From: Eutrophocola sp964503965
Lineage (GTDB): Bacteria; Pseudomonadota; Gammaproteobacteria; Pseudomonadales; Pseudohongiellaceae
Length of the DNA: 64,000 nt
Assembly: GCA_964503965.1 (NCBI GenBank)
Contig: CAZDCK010000014.1
Span: 6,809-70,808 of the forward strand
Direction: 5' to 3'
Position 1 is the first letter of the stretch. Every line of letters begins with the position of its first letter. The translations under genes were made by a program, and so were the position numbers. Positions 37,408-45,639 of this stretch are shown here, piece after piece. Below the pieces are notes generated by a model. The model saw nothing but the letters and a program-made list of their open reading frames with translations. It was not told the origin of the DNA and made no database searches.

Positions 37408-40400
37408 ATGAATAGTTCTAATAACAGGCTAGACCAATATTTAAGTGATTTCAGGCAGCGCCTGAAAAAACTCACCCTTTTCCAGGGCCTGGCGGCTACC
37501 GCCGTGGTACTGTTGGTGATGGCCGTCATCGGCGCCTGGTTCTCTACGGAGAGCGGCTTCTCCGGTGAAACTGTCGCCGCCTTCCGCATCTTCCTGGTGC
37601 TGGCTATTGCCATTGTCGCAATCCTTCGCATCTGGCGTCCCTTACAGGATATCGACGACAACCTCAGCGACAAAATCGAATCCCGCACCCCCGATTTTGG
37701 CGGCCGGGTCGAGACCTATATCCAAATGAAGGAAGAGAACAATCCCTTCCTCGACCTGCTGGCCGAAGACGCCCTGAAAGTCAGTGACACCCACCCTGTA
37801 AAAACCGAAATCAGCCAACGCGATTTCAGCATCGCCGGCGCTGTAGGCGGCATGGCTGTTATCGTACTCATTGCCCTGCTGGTAGCCGGCCCCGGCATGA
37901 TGAATTACAGCCTGCGCAACCTGCTGGCCGGCTGGGCCTTCAGCGACCTGTTGCCTCCCCAGTCCATCGTCGTCACACCGGGAGACCAGAGTGTCAGGCG
38001 CGGCGCGAACCTTCGGGTTATGGCTAACATGGAAGGCTTCTCTCCCGATGAAGCCGTCATCCATGTGCGTGAAGGCGGTGCAGAATGGCAGGAAGTGAGC
38101 ATGGTTCAGAGCCCGGCGGGTTTCGAGTTCACCTTCTTTTCCATGCAGGACAACCTGAGCTACTACATCACTACAACCGGACTGCGCAGCCCGGAATATG
38201 AAATCCAGGTAGTGGATGTGCCCGGTATCGAAAGCCTGGAGCTGACCTACCACTATCCGGAATGGACCGAGCGTGAACCGGAAACATTCGACATGGGCGA
38301 TATCCGGACCCTACCGGACACGCGCATCGAACTGACCGTAACCACCACATCGCCACTGCTAGCCGGCGAACTGGTACTTAACGACAATGGCCAGTCCATG
38401 GAACTCAATGGTGTGGAGGCCTCAACCGATTTCATGGTATCCGATGAAGGCGAGTACTACATCGCCGCCATCGTCGGTGGTGAACAGGTACGCCTGAGTG
38501 ATGACTACTTCATTCGCATCGCCGAAGACGGCAAACCCGTGATTGAATTCATCCGTCCCGGTGGTGACTGGAATGCCAGCAACATTGAGGAAGTGACTGC
38601 GCGTATCGAAGCCAGCGATGACTTCAACCTGGAAACCCTGGACCTGAAATATTCCATCAATGGCGGCGAATGGCAGGCCGTGACCCTGGCAGAGAATGTC
38701 CGCGACACCACGGCTGAACATATCTTCATGCTAGAAGAATTCCGGGTCCCGGAAGAAGCACCGGTAACCGGCACCCAGGTAGGCCAGTTCACCATTCTCT
38801 CCGCCGAAGAACAGCAACTGGCGGATGAGCTGCGGGAAGCCGAAGAAGAATACCTGGCCATGGTGGACGGTGAAGCATCGACCGAAACGCCACCTGAAGA
38901 AGTGCCCCTGCAGCCCGGCGACCTCATCTCCTTTTACGCAGAAGGCAGTGATCGCACCCAGACTGTGCGCACCGACATGTATTTTATCCAGATACAGAAC
39001 TACCAGCGCCGTTACAGCCAGTCACAGATGTCCGGCGGTGGTGGCGGTGGCCAGCAGGGTGGTCCCCAGGATGAAATCTCCAATCGCCAGCGCCAGATCA
39101 TCACCTCCACCTGGAACCTGATTCGGGAACAGCAGGAAAGCGATGGTACAGGCCAGATTCAGGTGAACTCGTCCCTGCTCTCCGAACTCCAGACCACCCT
39201 GGCCGAGCAGGCCGCGACCCTGGCCGAACGGACCCGCGCCCGCCAGCTGGACAGCCAGGATGCCCAGATCGAACAGTTTGTCTCCCAGATGGAACAGGCG
39301 GTACAGAGCATGTATCCCGCCTCGGAACGTCTAGCCGCGCTAGAACTCGACGAGGCCATTGCACCCGCCCAGGAAGCCCTGCAGCACCTGCTGCGGGCGG
39401 AATCGCTGTTCAATGAATTCCAGGTGCAGAACCAGCAGCAGGGTGGTGGCGGAGGTGGTGGCGGCCGCGCCCAGCAGGACCTGGCGGAAATGTTTGAACT
39501 GGAAATGGACCTGGAGCTCAACCAGTACGAAACCGGCAGCAATGTCTCGCCCCAGGCCCAGCAGGCCGAGGAAGAAGACATCATGAACCAGCTGGATGAA
39601 CTGGCCCGTCGCCAGGAGCAGCTGGCCAATAATCTGCGCAATCAGCAGCAGCTGTCTGAAGCCCAGCGTTACCAGCAGGAAATGCTGCGCCGGGAAACCG
39701 AGGAGCTGCAGGAACGGCTCGAAGAGCTGCAGCAGCAACGCGAAAGCCTGCAGCGCGGTCAGGGCCAGCAAACCGCCCAGAACAACCAGCAGCAACCGGG
39801 CCAGCAGCCAAACCAGCAGAAGCAACCCGGGCAGCAGGGACAGCAAGGCCAACCTGGACAACCTGGTCAGCAGGGCCAGGGCGGACAATCCGGCCAGTCC
39901 GGCGAGCAGATCACCCAGAACGAATTACAGCGCCGCCTCGAAAGCGCCGTGCGCGCCATGGAGCAGTCCGCGGAAGCTATGCGCGGAGACGCCAGTCCTG
40001 AAGAACTGCAGCGTGCCGCCGATGAAGCCCGCCGCCAGCTGGAAGGCGCACGCGAGCAGATCGCGGCTGACCAGCTCGCCGACATGCAGTCCTCCTTCAG
40101 CAACATGGCCGGCCAGGCCGAGCGCATGGCCCTGGAACAGCAGCGCATGGAACAGCAGCTGCAGGCTGCCATGGAACAGGCCGTCGCTGATCGTGAAAGT
40201 GGTGAAGACCCGGACAGCCGTGGCATGGAACTGCAGGAAGAGTGGGAACTGGCCCGGCAGAAAGCCGCCCTGGCCGCCGAACTTTCCTCCCTGCAGGAAC
40301 AGATGCTCAGTGCCATGCAGCGCTTTGGTGATGATGTGCCTGAAGCCTCACGGGAACTGCAGCGTGCCAACGAGGAATTGGTGGAAAGCGAGCTGGAACA

Positions 40401-41142
40401 GGCCATCACCAATGCCGGACTCTACATAGATGCCGGTTACGGTCTCTACATTGCCGGCAATGAAAGTGCCGTCACCGCCGAAATGCGCCGCCTGGCCGAC
40501 CGCCTGGAAGAAGCCCAGGAACTGGTCGAAACCCAGGGCGCCCCCGGCAACAGCGATGTGGATGTCGCCCGCCGCCAGGCCCAGGCCCTGCGCGCCAGAT
40601 TACAGGAACAACTGGCCCAGAACGGCCAGCCCGGCAGCCAGCCAGAGGAACAGACCCAGGAAGGCGGTCAACAGGGGAGCCAGCAAAACAATCAGCAGAA
40701 TGGCCAGCAAGGCGGCAATCAACAAGGTGGCAGCAACGGCGGCCGCTTTGCCCGTAATGGTCAGTTCGGTCCCTGGACTGGTTACGACCCGCTCAACAAC
40801 GGCCCCATTGATGTGCCAGAGGAATTCTACGGCGACCTTGACCAGTTCACCCAGCAGGCCCGCAGTGCCGTGCGTGACCTGGAACTCAATGCCGAGGAAC
40901 TGGCCCAGATGTACGACTGGATCCGCGAACTGGAAGCCACCCGCCTGAACCGCAACAAGGACATCCTGGCCGCCGAGTTCAACGACATGCTCGCCCTGAT
41001 CGAACAGCTGGAAGTGGGCCTGCAACTGGACGGCCCGAGTGCCGGCCGCAACAACGTGCGTACCGCCACGGCGGAAAGCATTCCCGAGGAATACCAGGAT
41101 TCGGTCGCCGAGTATTACCGACGACTCAGCCGGGAAGAATAA
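37408..41142 (+). CDS. DUF4175 family protein, Q/G-rich
   Basis: A very long (1244-residue) protein of the DUF4175 family. Two N-terminal membrane segments (about 27-45 and 60-76) and a third near 146-166 are followed by extracytoplasmic beta-rich domains (YTYHYPEWTEREPE-like region). The C-terminal half is helical with long coiled coils and low-complexity Gln/Gly tracts (about 545-555, 680-690, 781-832 and 1070-1112). It is the last gene of the MoxR cluster, 18 bp after the BatA-like gene. The function is not known; its size and helices suggest a structural or scaffold role. Repeats in the Q/G tracts may be length-variable. Confidence 0.85.
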   Translation: MNSSNNRLDQYLSDFRQRLKKLTLFQGLAATAVVLLVMAVIGAWFSTESGFSGETVAAFRIFLVLAIAIVAILRIWRPLQDIDDNLSDKIESRTPDFGGRVETYIQMKEENNPFLDLLAEDALKVSDTHPVKTEISQRDFSIAGAVGGMAVIVLIALLVAGPGMMNYSLRNLLAGWAFSDLLPPQSIVVTPGDQSVRRGANLRVMANMEGFSPDEAVIHVREGGAEWQEVSMVQSPAGFEFTFFSMQDNLSYYITTTGLRSPEYEIQVVDVPGIESLELTYHYPEWTEREPETFDMGDIRTLPDTRIELTVTTTSPLLAGELVLNDNGQSMELNGVEASTDFMVSDEGEYYIAAIVGGEQVRLSDDYFIRIAEDGKPVIEFIRPGGDWNASNIEEVTARIEASDDFNLETLDLKYSINGGEWQAVTLAENVRDTTAEHIFMLEEFRVPEEAPVTGTQVGQFTILSAEEQQLADELREAEEEYLAMVDGEASTETPPEEVPLQPGDLISFYAEGSDRTQTVRTDMYFIQIQNYQRRYSQSQMSGGGGGGQQGGPQDEISNRQRQIITSTWNLIREQQESDGTGQIQVNSSLLSELQTTLAEQAATLAERTRARQLDSQDAQIEQFVSQMEQAVQSMYPASERLAALELDEAIAPAQEALQHLLRAESLFNEFQVQNQQQGGGGGGGGRAQQDLAEMFELEMDLELNQYETGSNVSPQAQQAEEEDIMNQLDELARRQEQLANNLRNQQQLSEAQRYQQEMLRRETEELQERLEELQQQRESLQRGQGQQTAQNNQQQPGQQPNQQKQPGQQGQQGQPGQPGQQGQGGQSGQSGEQITQNELQRRLESAVRAMEQSAEAMRGDASPEELQRAADEARRQLEGAREQIAADQLADMQSSFSNMAGQAERMALEQQRMEQQLQAAMEQAVADRESGEDPDSRGMELQEEWELARQKAALAAELSSLQEQMLSAMQRFGDDVPEASRELQRANEELVESELEQAITNAGLYIDAGYGLYIAGNESAVTAEMRRLADRLEEAQELVETQGAPGNSDVDVARRQAQALRARLQEQLAQNGQPGSQPEEQTQEGGQQGSQQNNQQNGQQGGNQQGGSNGGRFARNGQFGPWTGYDPLNNGPIDVPEEFYGDLDQFTQQARSAVRDLELNAEELAQMYDWIRELEATRLNRNKDILAAEFNDMLALIEQLEVGLQLDGPSAGRNNVRTATAESIPEEYQDSVAEYYRRLSREE

Positions 41143-41160
41143 AAGATTCTCTGATCCAAA

Positions 41161-41191
41161 ATAATCAAAGGGGTCATAATCAAAGGGGTCA
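41161..41191. repeat. Direct repeat with GGGGTCA core
   Basis: ATAATCAAAGGGGTCA occurs twice, sharing one base, followed by GAGTAATTTGATT. The core GGGGTCAGAGTAA is a common extragenic repeat form in proteobacteria, often linked to REP-associated Y1 transposases, none of which is in this window. Confidence 0.65.
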
Positions 41192-41271
41192 GAGTAATTT
41201 GATTCTCCTTTTCCTTTCCTCTGTATCTCTTCGCCAATTCTCCTCCTGTTAAGCATGAACCAATCCTGTTC

Positions 41272-41329
41272 ATATGAAATAGGGGACAATGACCCGGGGT
41301 TAATCGGGTCACTGCCCCCTATTTCATAT
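41272..41329. repeat. Long palindrome (REP-like)
   Basis: ATATGAAATAGGGG (41272-41285) with its continuation to TGACCC pairs with GGGTCA up to CCCCTATTTCATAT at 41316-41329, with two mismatches near the middle. It ends 12 bases before the LysE-type start, so it may affect translation of that gene. Confidence 0.8.
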
Positions 41330-41341
41330 TCCGGTTTTCCC

Positions 41342-41953
41342 ATGGACACACCGACATTCCTCGCGTTTGTCTTTACCTACTCCCTGGTGGCCTTCAGTCC
41401 CGGCCTGTGCATGACCCTATCCATGACCCTGGGCATCAGTATCGGGGTGCGTCGTGCCCTGTGGATGATGGTGGGGGAACTGGCCGGCATCGTGGTGGTG
41501 GGTGTCTGTGCCATTGGCGGGGTCGCGGCCCTGATGCTGGCCACACCGGGGCTGTTCACGGTGCTGAAATTTGCCGCCGCGGCTTACCTGCTGTGGTCGG
41601 CCCTGCGCACCTGGCGGGCCTCGGCCACGATTGCCATGACCACCAGAGGCGTTGGCCTGTCCGAACGCCAGCTCATGGCCCAGGGCTTTGTCACCGCTAC
41701 CTCGAATCCCAAGGGCTGGATTTTTGATGCCTCCCTGCTGCCGCCCTTCATCAATCCCGACCAGGCCATTTTGCCCCAGGCAGTGATGCTGTTAACCGTA
41801 ATTGTGATCATCGAATTCATCTGCCTGCTGATCTATGCCAGTGGCGGCCGTGCCCTGATGGAACTGCTGACCCGACGCGGCCTGGATCACTGGTTGAACC
41901 ATATCTCCGCCAGCATGATGGTGGGCGTTGCCGTATGGCTGATACTATTCTGA
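41342..41953 (+). CDS. LysE/RhtB-type amino-acid exporter
   Basis: A 203-residue membrane protein of the LysE/RhtB family. The N-terminal motif FSPGLCMTLSMTLGISIG matches the family pattern P-G-P-x(5)-[ST]-x(3)-G-x(4)-G with Cys for the second Pro. About six membrane segments follow and the length is normal. The start ATG at 41342 lacks a good ribosome site and lies just after the palindrome. The substrate is unknown; amino-acid or related solute efflux is expected. Confidence 0.85.
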   Translation: MDTPTFLAFVFTYSLVAFSPGLCMTLSMTLGISIGVRRALWMMVGELAGIVVVGVCAIGGVAALMLATPGLFTVLKFAAAAYLLWSALRTWRASATIAMTTRGVGLSERQLMAQGFVTATSNPKGWIFDASLLPPFINPDQAILPQAVMLLTVIVIIEFICLLIYASGGRALMELLTRRGLDHWLNHISASMMVGVAVWLILF

Positions 41954-41959
41954 ATCCTG

Positions 41960-42346
41960 GTGCCTGGCATCCCTATTAATTGGCAACACCATGACCTTCA
42001 AGGCAATACCCAGCTGCGGTATCTCAACTTGGGCCTGTGGGCACTGACCGCAATTCTGTGGATTGTGTTCAGCTTCTTCAATCCCTATGCCTATGCCGGC
42101 TCCATCATTTACTTTGGCTGGCTCAAGATTGTCATCAGCAGCGCAGGCGTGGTGTTCTCTTACTTGCAACGGCCGCTGGTGCTTCTGTGGCTGGCGATCA
42201 TTTCGTTATTGCCCACCGGGCTTTACCTGATGCTGACACCAGGCCTGTTCCAATGGATCGGGGTGCTCAACCTCGCGTGTATCGTCAGTGCTTTCATCAC
42301 CCGCAGGGTGGATAAGACCAACCTACAAAAAACCGATGTCTCCTGA
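41960..42346 (+). CDS. Small integral membrane protein, unknown
   Basis: A 128-residue protein with four membrane segments (LGLWALTAILWIVFSFF, IVISSAGVVFSYL, PLVLLWLAIISLLPTGLYLM, IGVLNLACIVSAFI). It starts at a GTG 6 bases after the exporter stop and is probably co-transcribed. I do not recognise a family. The start is not secure; an internal start would lose about ten polar residues. Confidence 0.6.
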   Translation: MPGIPINWQHHDLQGNTQLRYLNLGLWALTAILWIVFSFFNPYAYAGSIIYFGWLKIVISSAGVVFSYLQRPLVLLWLAIISLLPTGLYLMLTPGLFQWIGVLNLACIVSAFITRRVDKTNLQKTDVS

Positions 42347-42459
42347 ACCCGTTTGATCCTGGTCATCCATCGTTCAGTTAGCCAGGCTCTTGTCTTGTCC
42401 TGCCCGGCAGCACGCCCTACCCTTGGTGACAGATTCAACAGTACAACAAGGAGCTTCCC

Positions 42460-42651
42460 ATAAAATGCAACATAGGTACTGCCGACCGAATCGTAAGGAT
42501 CATTGACGGCCTGGTGATCATTGGGCTGGGCGTTGTGTCCGGCTCCTGGTGGGGCGCCGTCGGTCTGGTGCCGCTTTTAATCGCCTCCCTGCGCTGGTGC
42601 CCCCTGTATATCCCCATGGGTCTTTCCACGGCGGGTAAGCAGGAAGACTAA
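42460..42651 (+). CDS. DUF2892 family membrane protein with ATA start codon
   Basis: A 63-residue product reading [ATA]KCNIGTADRIVRIIDGLV..., the usual DUF2892 start (MKCN-[IV]-G-T-x-D-R). Two membrane segments with SGSWWGAVGLVPLLIAS between them follow. The expected start codon is ATA at 42460-42462, with a perfect AAGGAG six bases upstream. So either translation starts at ATA, which is rare, or the ATG has been lost. No other start in frame keeps the conserved N-terminus. Confidence 0.72.
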   Translation: MKCNIGTADRIVRIIDGLVIIGLGVVSGSWWGAVGLVPLLIASLRWCPLYIPMGLSTAGKQED

Positions 42652-42683
42652 GCCCTTACCTCCTTCAACAGGGTCTTTCAACA

Positions 42684-42719
42684 GGGACAGTGACTTTTGC
42701 AAAGCAGGTCACTGTCCCC
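42684..42719. repeat. REP-like palindrome (GGGACAGTGAC)
   Basis: GGGACAGTGAC (42684-42694) faces GTCACTGTCCC (42708-42718) around a 13-base loop. A second copy with the same arms follows at 43616. It could also work as a weak bidirectional terminator. Confidence 0.8.
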
Positions 42720-42732
42720 GTATTATTGGGGT

Positions 42733-43176
42733 ATGCGAGAACGCCCTGACGCCAAGCCCTCTTCCATCGACGGACTCTTCAACGGTTTTGCCCCAAACAC
42801 CCTGTACAAGCTGGCAGATGGTACATTCTGGGTGCAGTGTGACGACCGCCAGGAACGCGGCCATGCCGAGAATCCTGCTGTTGAACTCCTGGCACTGGAT
42901 GACGGCCATTTCCTGAAAGTGGCTGGCATGGACAACATGGTGCTTGTACAGCCGGTAGAAGGTGTCATTGAAAGCCAGGTGTTCGGCCGCTTCAATGGCT
43001 GGACCGGGAAGACCGTGGTCAAGCTGACCAATGGCCAGGTGTGGCAGCAGGCCCAGTTCACCAGGAAGTATGCGGTCAAATACATGCCCCCTGTCCTGAT
43101 TTACCTAACAGCCTCCGGCCCGGTGATGCAGGTGGCAGGCACACGCGTTAAAGTACGGCAGATTCGCCAGGGATAA
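42733..43176 (+). CDS. Hypothetical protein with repeated YKLxNGxxW-like unit
   Basis: A 147-residue protein I do not recognise. It contains two similar units: TLYKLADGTFWVQ near residue 22 and VVKLTNGQVWQQ near 100, suggesting two beta-barrel-like modules. There is no signal peptide or membrane segment. The ATG at 42733 is just after the palindrome; GGGG serves as a possible weak ribosome site. It is followed 6 bp later by another unknown gene on the same strand. Confidence 0.6.
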   Translation: MRERPDAKPSSIDGLFNGFAPNTLYKLADGTFWVQCDDRQERGHAENPAVELLALDDGHFLKVAGMDNMVLVQPVEGVIESQVFGRFNGWTGKTVVKLTNGQVWQQAQFTRKYAVKYMPPVLIYLTASGPVMQVAGTRVKVRQIRQG

Positions 43177-43182
43177 TGCACT

Positions 43183-43608
43183 ATGCTTTTTGGACGTCAT
43201 CCTAGGCCATACCGATCGTTACTGTGTTACCTGTTCTTTTACAGTGCCTTCATCATCTCTCAGGCTGCCATGGGCGCCGTACCGGACAGTGTGGCGGCCA
43301 TTGCCGGCACCTATGCCGGGCGCGCCTACAACGGCAATACCCTGGATCCGGTGATTACCGTGTTCAGCTTTGACAGCGAAGGCCGGTTTTCCGGCAGTTA
43401 CCGGATTGAGGATGAACAGGGATCCTTTGAAGGAAGGCTGTCAGGATTGTTCCAGGAAGGGGACCGCCGCTTTTCCATGGAATGGACGGACCGGGACGGT
43501 GAAGGCTTCCTGTATATCGAATTTACACCGGATTACTCCGGTTTTGACGGCGTCTGGACCAACACAAACGGTGACAGCCAATTACCCTGGAACGGACGCC
43601 GGCAATAA
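43183..43608 (+). CDS. Hypothetical secreted protein
   Basis: A 141-residue protein with a signal peptide (SLLCYLFFYSAFIISQAAMG) and a mature beta-rich domain (GTYAGRAYNGNTLDPVITVF, GRFSGSYRIEDE, EGRLSGLF, DGVWTNTNG). The pattern of G-x-[WYF] strands looks like a small lipocalin-like or membrane-contact beta barrel; this is only a resemblance. It follows the previous unknown gene by 6 bp. No family name is offered. Confidence 0.6.
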   Translation: MLFGRHPRPYRSLLCYLFFYSAFIISQAAMGAVPDSVAAIAGTYAGRAYNGNTLDPVITVFSFDSEGRFSGSYRIEDEQGSFEGRLSGLFQEGDRRFSMEWTDRDGEGFLYIEFTPDYSGFDGVWTNTNGDSQLPWNGRRQ

Positions 43609-43615
43609 TGAACAC

Positions 43616-43659
43616 GGGGACAGTGACTTTGTCTGGTAAAAAGTCACTGTCCCCTTTTT
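43616..43659 (+). terminator. REP-like palindrome acting as likely terminator
   Basis: GGGGACAGTGACTTT (43616-43630) pairs perfectly with AAAGTCACTGTCCCC (43640-43654), followed by TTTTT. It ends the unit of two unknown genes and shares its arms with the repeat at 42684. Confidence 0.75.
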
Positions 43660-43685
43660 ATTCATAACAACAAGAGGGAAAGACA

Positions 43686-44072
43686 ATGCGACTGTTACAT
43701 CACACCTGTATCGGCACCAATGACATGGACAAGGCCGTGGCATTCTACAAGGCCATACTTGAGCCTCTGGGTGCTACGGTTATTGGTACCGTGCCCGGCC
43801 ATTCCACCATGTTCGGTACTGACGAGGGCCCGGAATTTTTCATCCTGAACCCGTCCAACGGTGAACCGGCGACCACAGCCAATGGTGGCACCTATGGTTT
43901 CAAGTCGCCAACCCGTGCCGGCGTGGATGCCTTTCATGCCAATGGCCTGGCACTAGGCGGCAGTGATGAAGGCGCGCCCGGCCCGCGGGACTTTGCCCCG
44001 AATGCCTATGCCGCCTATCTGCGGGACCCGGAAGGCAACAAGATCTGCGCGGTATGTTTTGCGGCCGAGTAA
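43686..44072 (+). CDS. VOC-superfamily (glyoxalase/bleomycin-resistance-like) protein
   Basis: A 128-residue single-module vicinal-oxygen-chelate protein. It begins LLHHTCIGTNDMDKAVAFY, continues with the Gly-rich middle and DPEGNKICAVCF at the end. The first-strand His (in LLHHT) could be a metal ligand, but the terminal Glu typical of glyoxalase I is not seen at the exact position. The RBS AGAGGG stands well. Substrate unknown. Confidence 0.88.
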   Translation: MRLLHHTCIGTNDMDKAVAFYKAILEPLGATVIGTVPGHSTMFGTDEGPEFFILNPSNGEPATTANGGTYGFKSPTRAGVDAFHANGLALGGSDEGAPGPRDFAPNAYAAYLRDPEGNKICAVCFAAE

Positions 44073-44081
44073 GGTTGAATC

Positions 44082-44107
44082 GGGGATAGAACACAGGTTT
44101 TATCCCC
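44082..44107 (+). other. Hairpin after the VOC gene
   Basis: GGGGATA pairs with TATCCCC around a 12-base loop, 10 bases after the VOC stop codon. No T-run directly follows; it may be a weak terminator. Confidence 0.4.
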
Positions 44108-44233
44108 ATTTCACCCATTCAGCGCATTCCCCCATAATTCCTGCACCTTTGTTTTTTAGGATGCCGGGCAATTGCAACAAGGTCCGGGCATGACACCGTA
44201 ACGTTACATCCGCCCCGTCCAGAAGGAGTCATC

Positions 44234-45349
44234 ATGAAAAAATCCATCCTATTCCTCGCCGCCACTGCCGCGGCCACGCTGGCAGTCGGCGCGCAGGCTC
44301 ACCATGGTTTCGGCCTGTACCAGGTGGGCGATGAGGTCCAATACGAAGGTGTCATCACCGGCATGGATTTCGTGAACCCCCATTCCTACCTGTATTTCGA
44401 TCGGGAAGACGAGAACGGCAACATCATCAACATGCGCTGCGAGATGCGCGCCGCTACCCTGCTGCGCCGTTCCGGCTGGTCCAAGGACATGTTCGAGGTA
44501 GGGCTGCCGGTGTCTGTGGATGCCAACCCGCACCGTGACGACCCCAGTGCCTGCTACACCGAGAACATCACCATCGGTGACCGCGAGACCATCAACCGCA
44601 ACGACCAGTTCACCATTGAAAATCCGCTGGACACCAGCAACCGCTCCCTGACAGCCGCCAATGGCGACCCCAATATCAGCGGTGACTGGGCCGTGGAGCA
44701 GCTGGTACTGACCATTCCTCCGGAAGGCGGCAATGGCTCCATGGTGCCCAAACGCTACCGCGAGGATTATGCGGCAGGCAACATCAGCCTTGAAGAGATT
44801 CGTGAACGCAATCCCAGGCCCCAGCGCCCGGTGTATACCGCCCGCGGCCAGGCCGAGGCCGATGCCTTTGAGATGTGGAACCCGGATCACAACCCGCGCC
44901 TGCAGTGCCTGCCTACCAGTATCATTTATGACTGGACCTTCGACTGGCCGGTGAACCGCATCACCCAGGAAGACGACCAGGTGATCATCGATTACGGCCT
45001 GTATGCAAAACGCCGCATCATTCACCTGAACCCGGATGCCACGCCAGTCACGCCCCTGCCCAACAACACCGGGCATTCCGTTGGCCACTGGGAAGGCAAC
45101 ACCCTGGTGGTGGAAACCTACGGCTTTGAACCGGGTGTGCTGTCACCCCCGACACGCAACAGCAACCAGATGTACATTGTTGAGCGCTTCACCGTGGATA
45201 CGGAAGATTGGGCAATCACCCGCGAATACACGGTAACTGACCCGGAATACCTGGCGGAGCCATGGACAGCCTCCGATGTGGTGTATTTGTCAGACGTGCC
45301 TTTCGAGGCCCATGAATGCCTGGAGCTGACCCCGGAATTCACCAACTGA
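44234..45349 (+). CDS. Secreted DUF6152-like/DFSG fusion protein
   Basis: A 371-residue protein that joins two domains seen as separate genes at 18765-19930. After a signal peptide (FLAATAAATLAVGAQA) the mature N-terminus reads HHGFGLYQVGDEVQYEGVITG, then NPHSYLYFD, as in DUF6152. From about residue 145 the DFSG family follows: DPNISGDWAVE, NTGHSVGHWEGNTLVVET, YIVERFTVD, VTDPEYLAEPW and HECLEL. The fusion suggests the two domains interact. Its RBS (AAGGAG) is strong, and a good terminator follows. Function unknown. Confidence 0.8.
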   Translation: MKKSILFLAATAAATLAVGAQAHHGFGLYQVGDEVQYEGVITGMDFVNPHSYLYFDREDENGNIINMRCEMRAATLLRRSGWSKDMFEVGLPVSVDANPHRDDPSACYTENITIGDRETINRNDQFTIENPLDTSNRSLTAANGDPNISGDWAVEQLVLTIPPEGGNGSMVPKRYREDYAAGNISLEEIRERNPRPQRPVYTARGQAEADAFEMWNPDHNPRLQCLPTSIIYDWTFDWPVNRITQEDDQVIIDYGLYAKRRIIHLNPDATPVTPLPNNTGHSVGHWEGNTLVVETYGFEPGVLSPPTRNSNQMYIVERFTVDTEDWAITREYTVTDPEYLAEPWTASDVVYLSDVPFEAHECLELTPEFTN

Positions 45350-45376
45350 TGTATTAACAGCAAGGCTTCTTCTAAT

Positions 45377-45409
45377 AGCGCTGGCATGTAAGTGTCAGCG
45401 CTTTTTTTT
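45377..45409 (+). terminator. Intrinsic terminator after the fusion gene
   Basis: AGCGCTGGCA (45377-45386) pairs with TGTCAGCGCT (45393-45402), one mismatch, followed by eight T. It lies 27 bases after the stop. Confidence 0.9.
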
Positions 45410-45457
45410 GCGTTGGGGGAAATGGCCGTTCCAATAATCCCGGTGGTGGAGAATTCA

Positions 45458-45502
45458 GGAGGCCTGAGGCCTCCATGTCGGATGACGCTTCGCTCTTCCG
45501 AC
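45458..45502. repeat. Two small hairpins, REP-like
   Basis: GGAGGCC-TGA-GGCCTCC (45458-45474) is followed by GTCGGATGACGCTTCGCTC and TCCGAC (to 45502). The GGATGACGCTTCGC core is a common extragenic palindrome in gammaproteobacteria. Confidence 0.6.
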
Positions 45503-45539
45503 CTACAACGGTAAAGATACACATTGGGGTTTGGTGTCT

Positions 45540-45639
45540 GTGATGCCGGATGATGGCCCGATGGGCCTCTTCCAGCCAAGGATGGATTGGTAAAAATCAG
45601 GGCTTACCTGAACCGGTCACCTTTTTCCCTTTATCAGTT
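45540..45639 (-). repeat. 3'-end modular repeat, copy F (after the alpha/beta hydrolase)
   Basis: On the minus strand, directly after the hydrolase TAA: AACTGATAAAGGGAAAAAGG, then GGTTCAGGTAAG, a spacer, GGAAGAGG, a small hairpin (GCCCATCGGGC) and CATCCGGCATC. It has the three modules in order with only a short tandem part. Confidence 0.7.

Noticed and set aside
39340..39888. Leucine-rich minus-strand open frame inside the DUF4175 gene
   Set aside because: It arises from Gln/Gly codon repeats read backwards.
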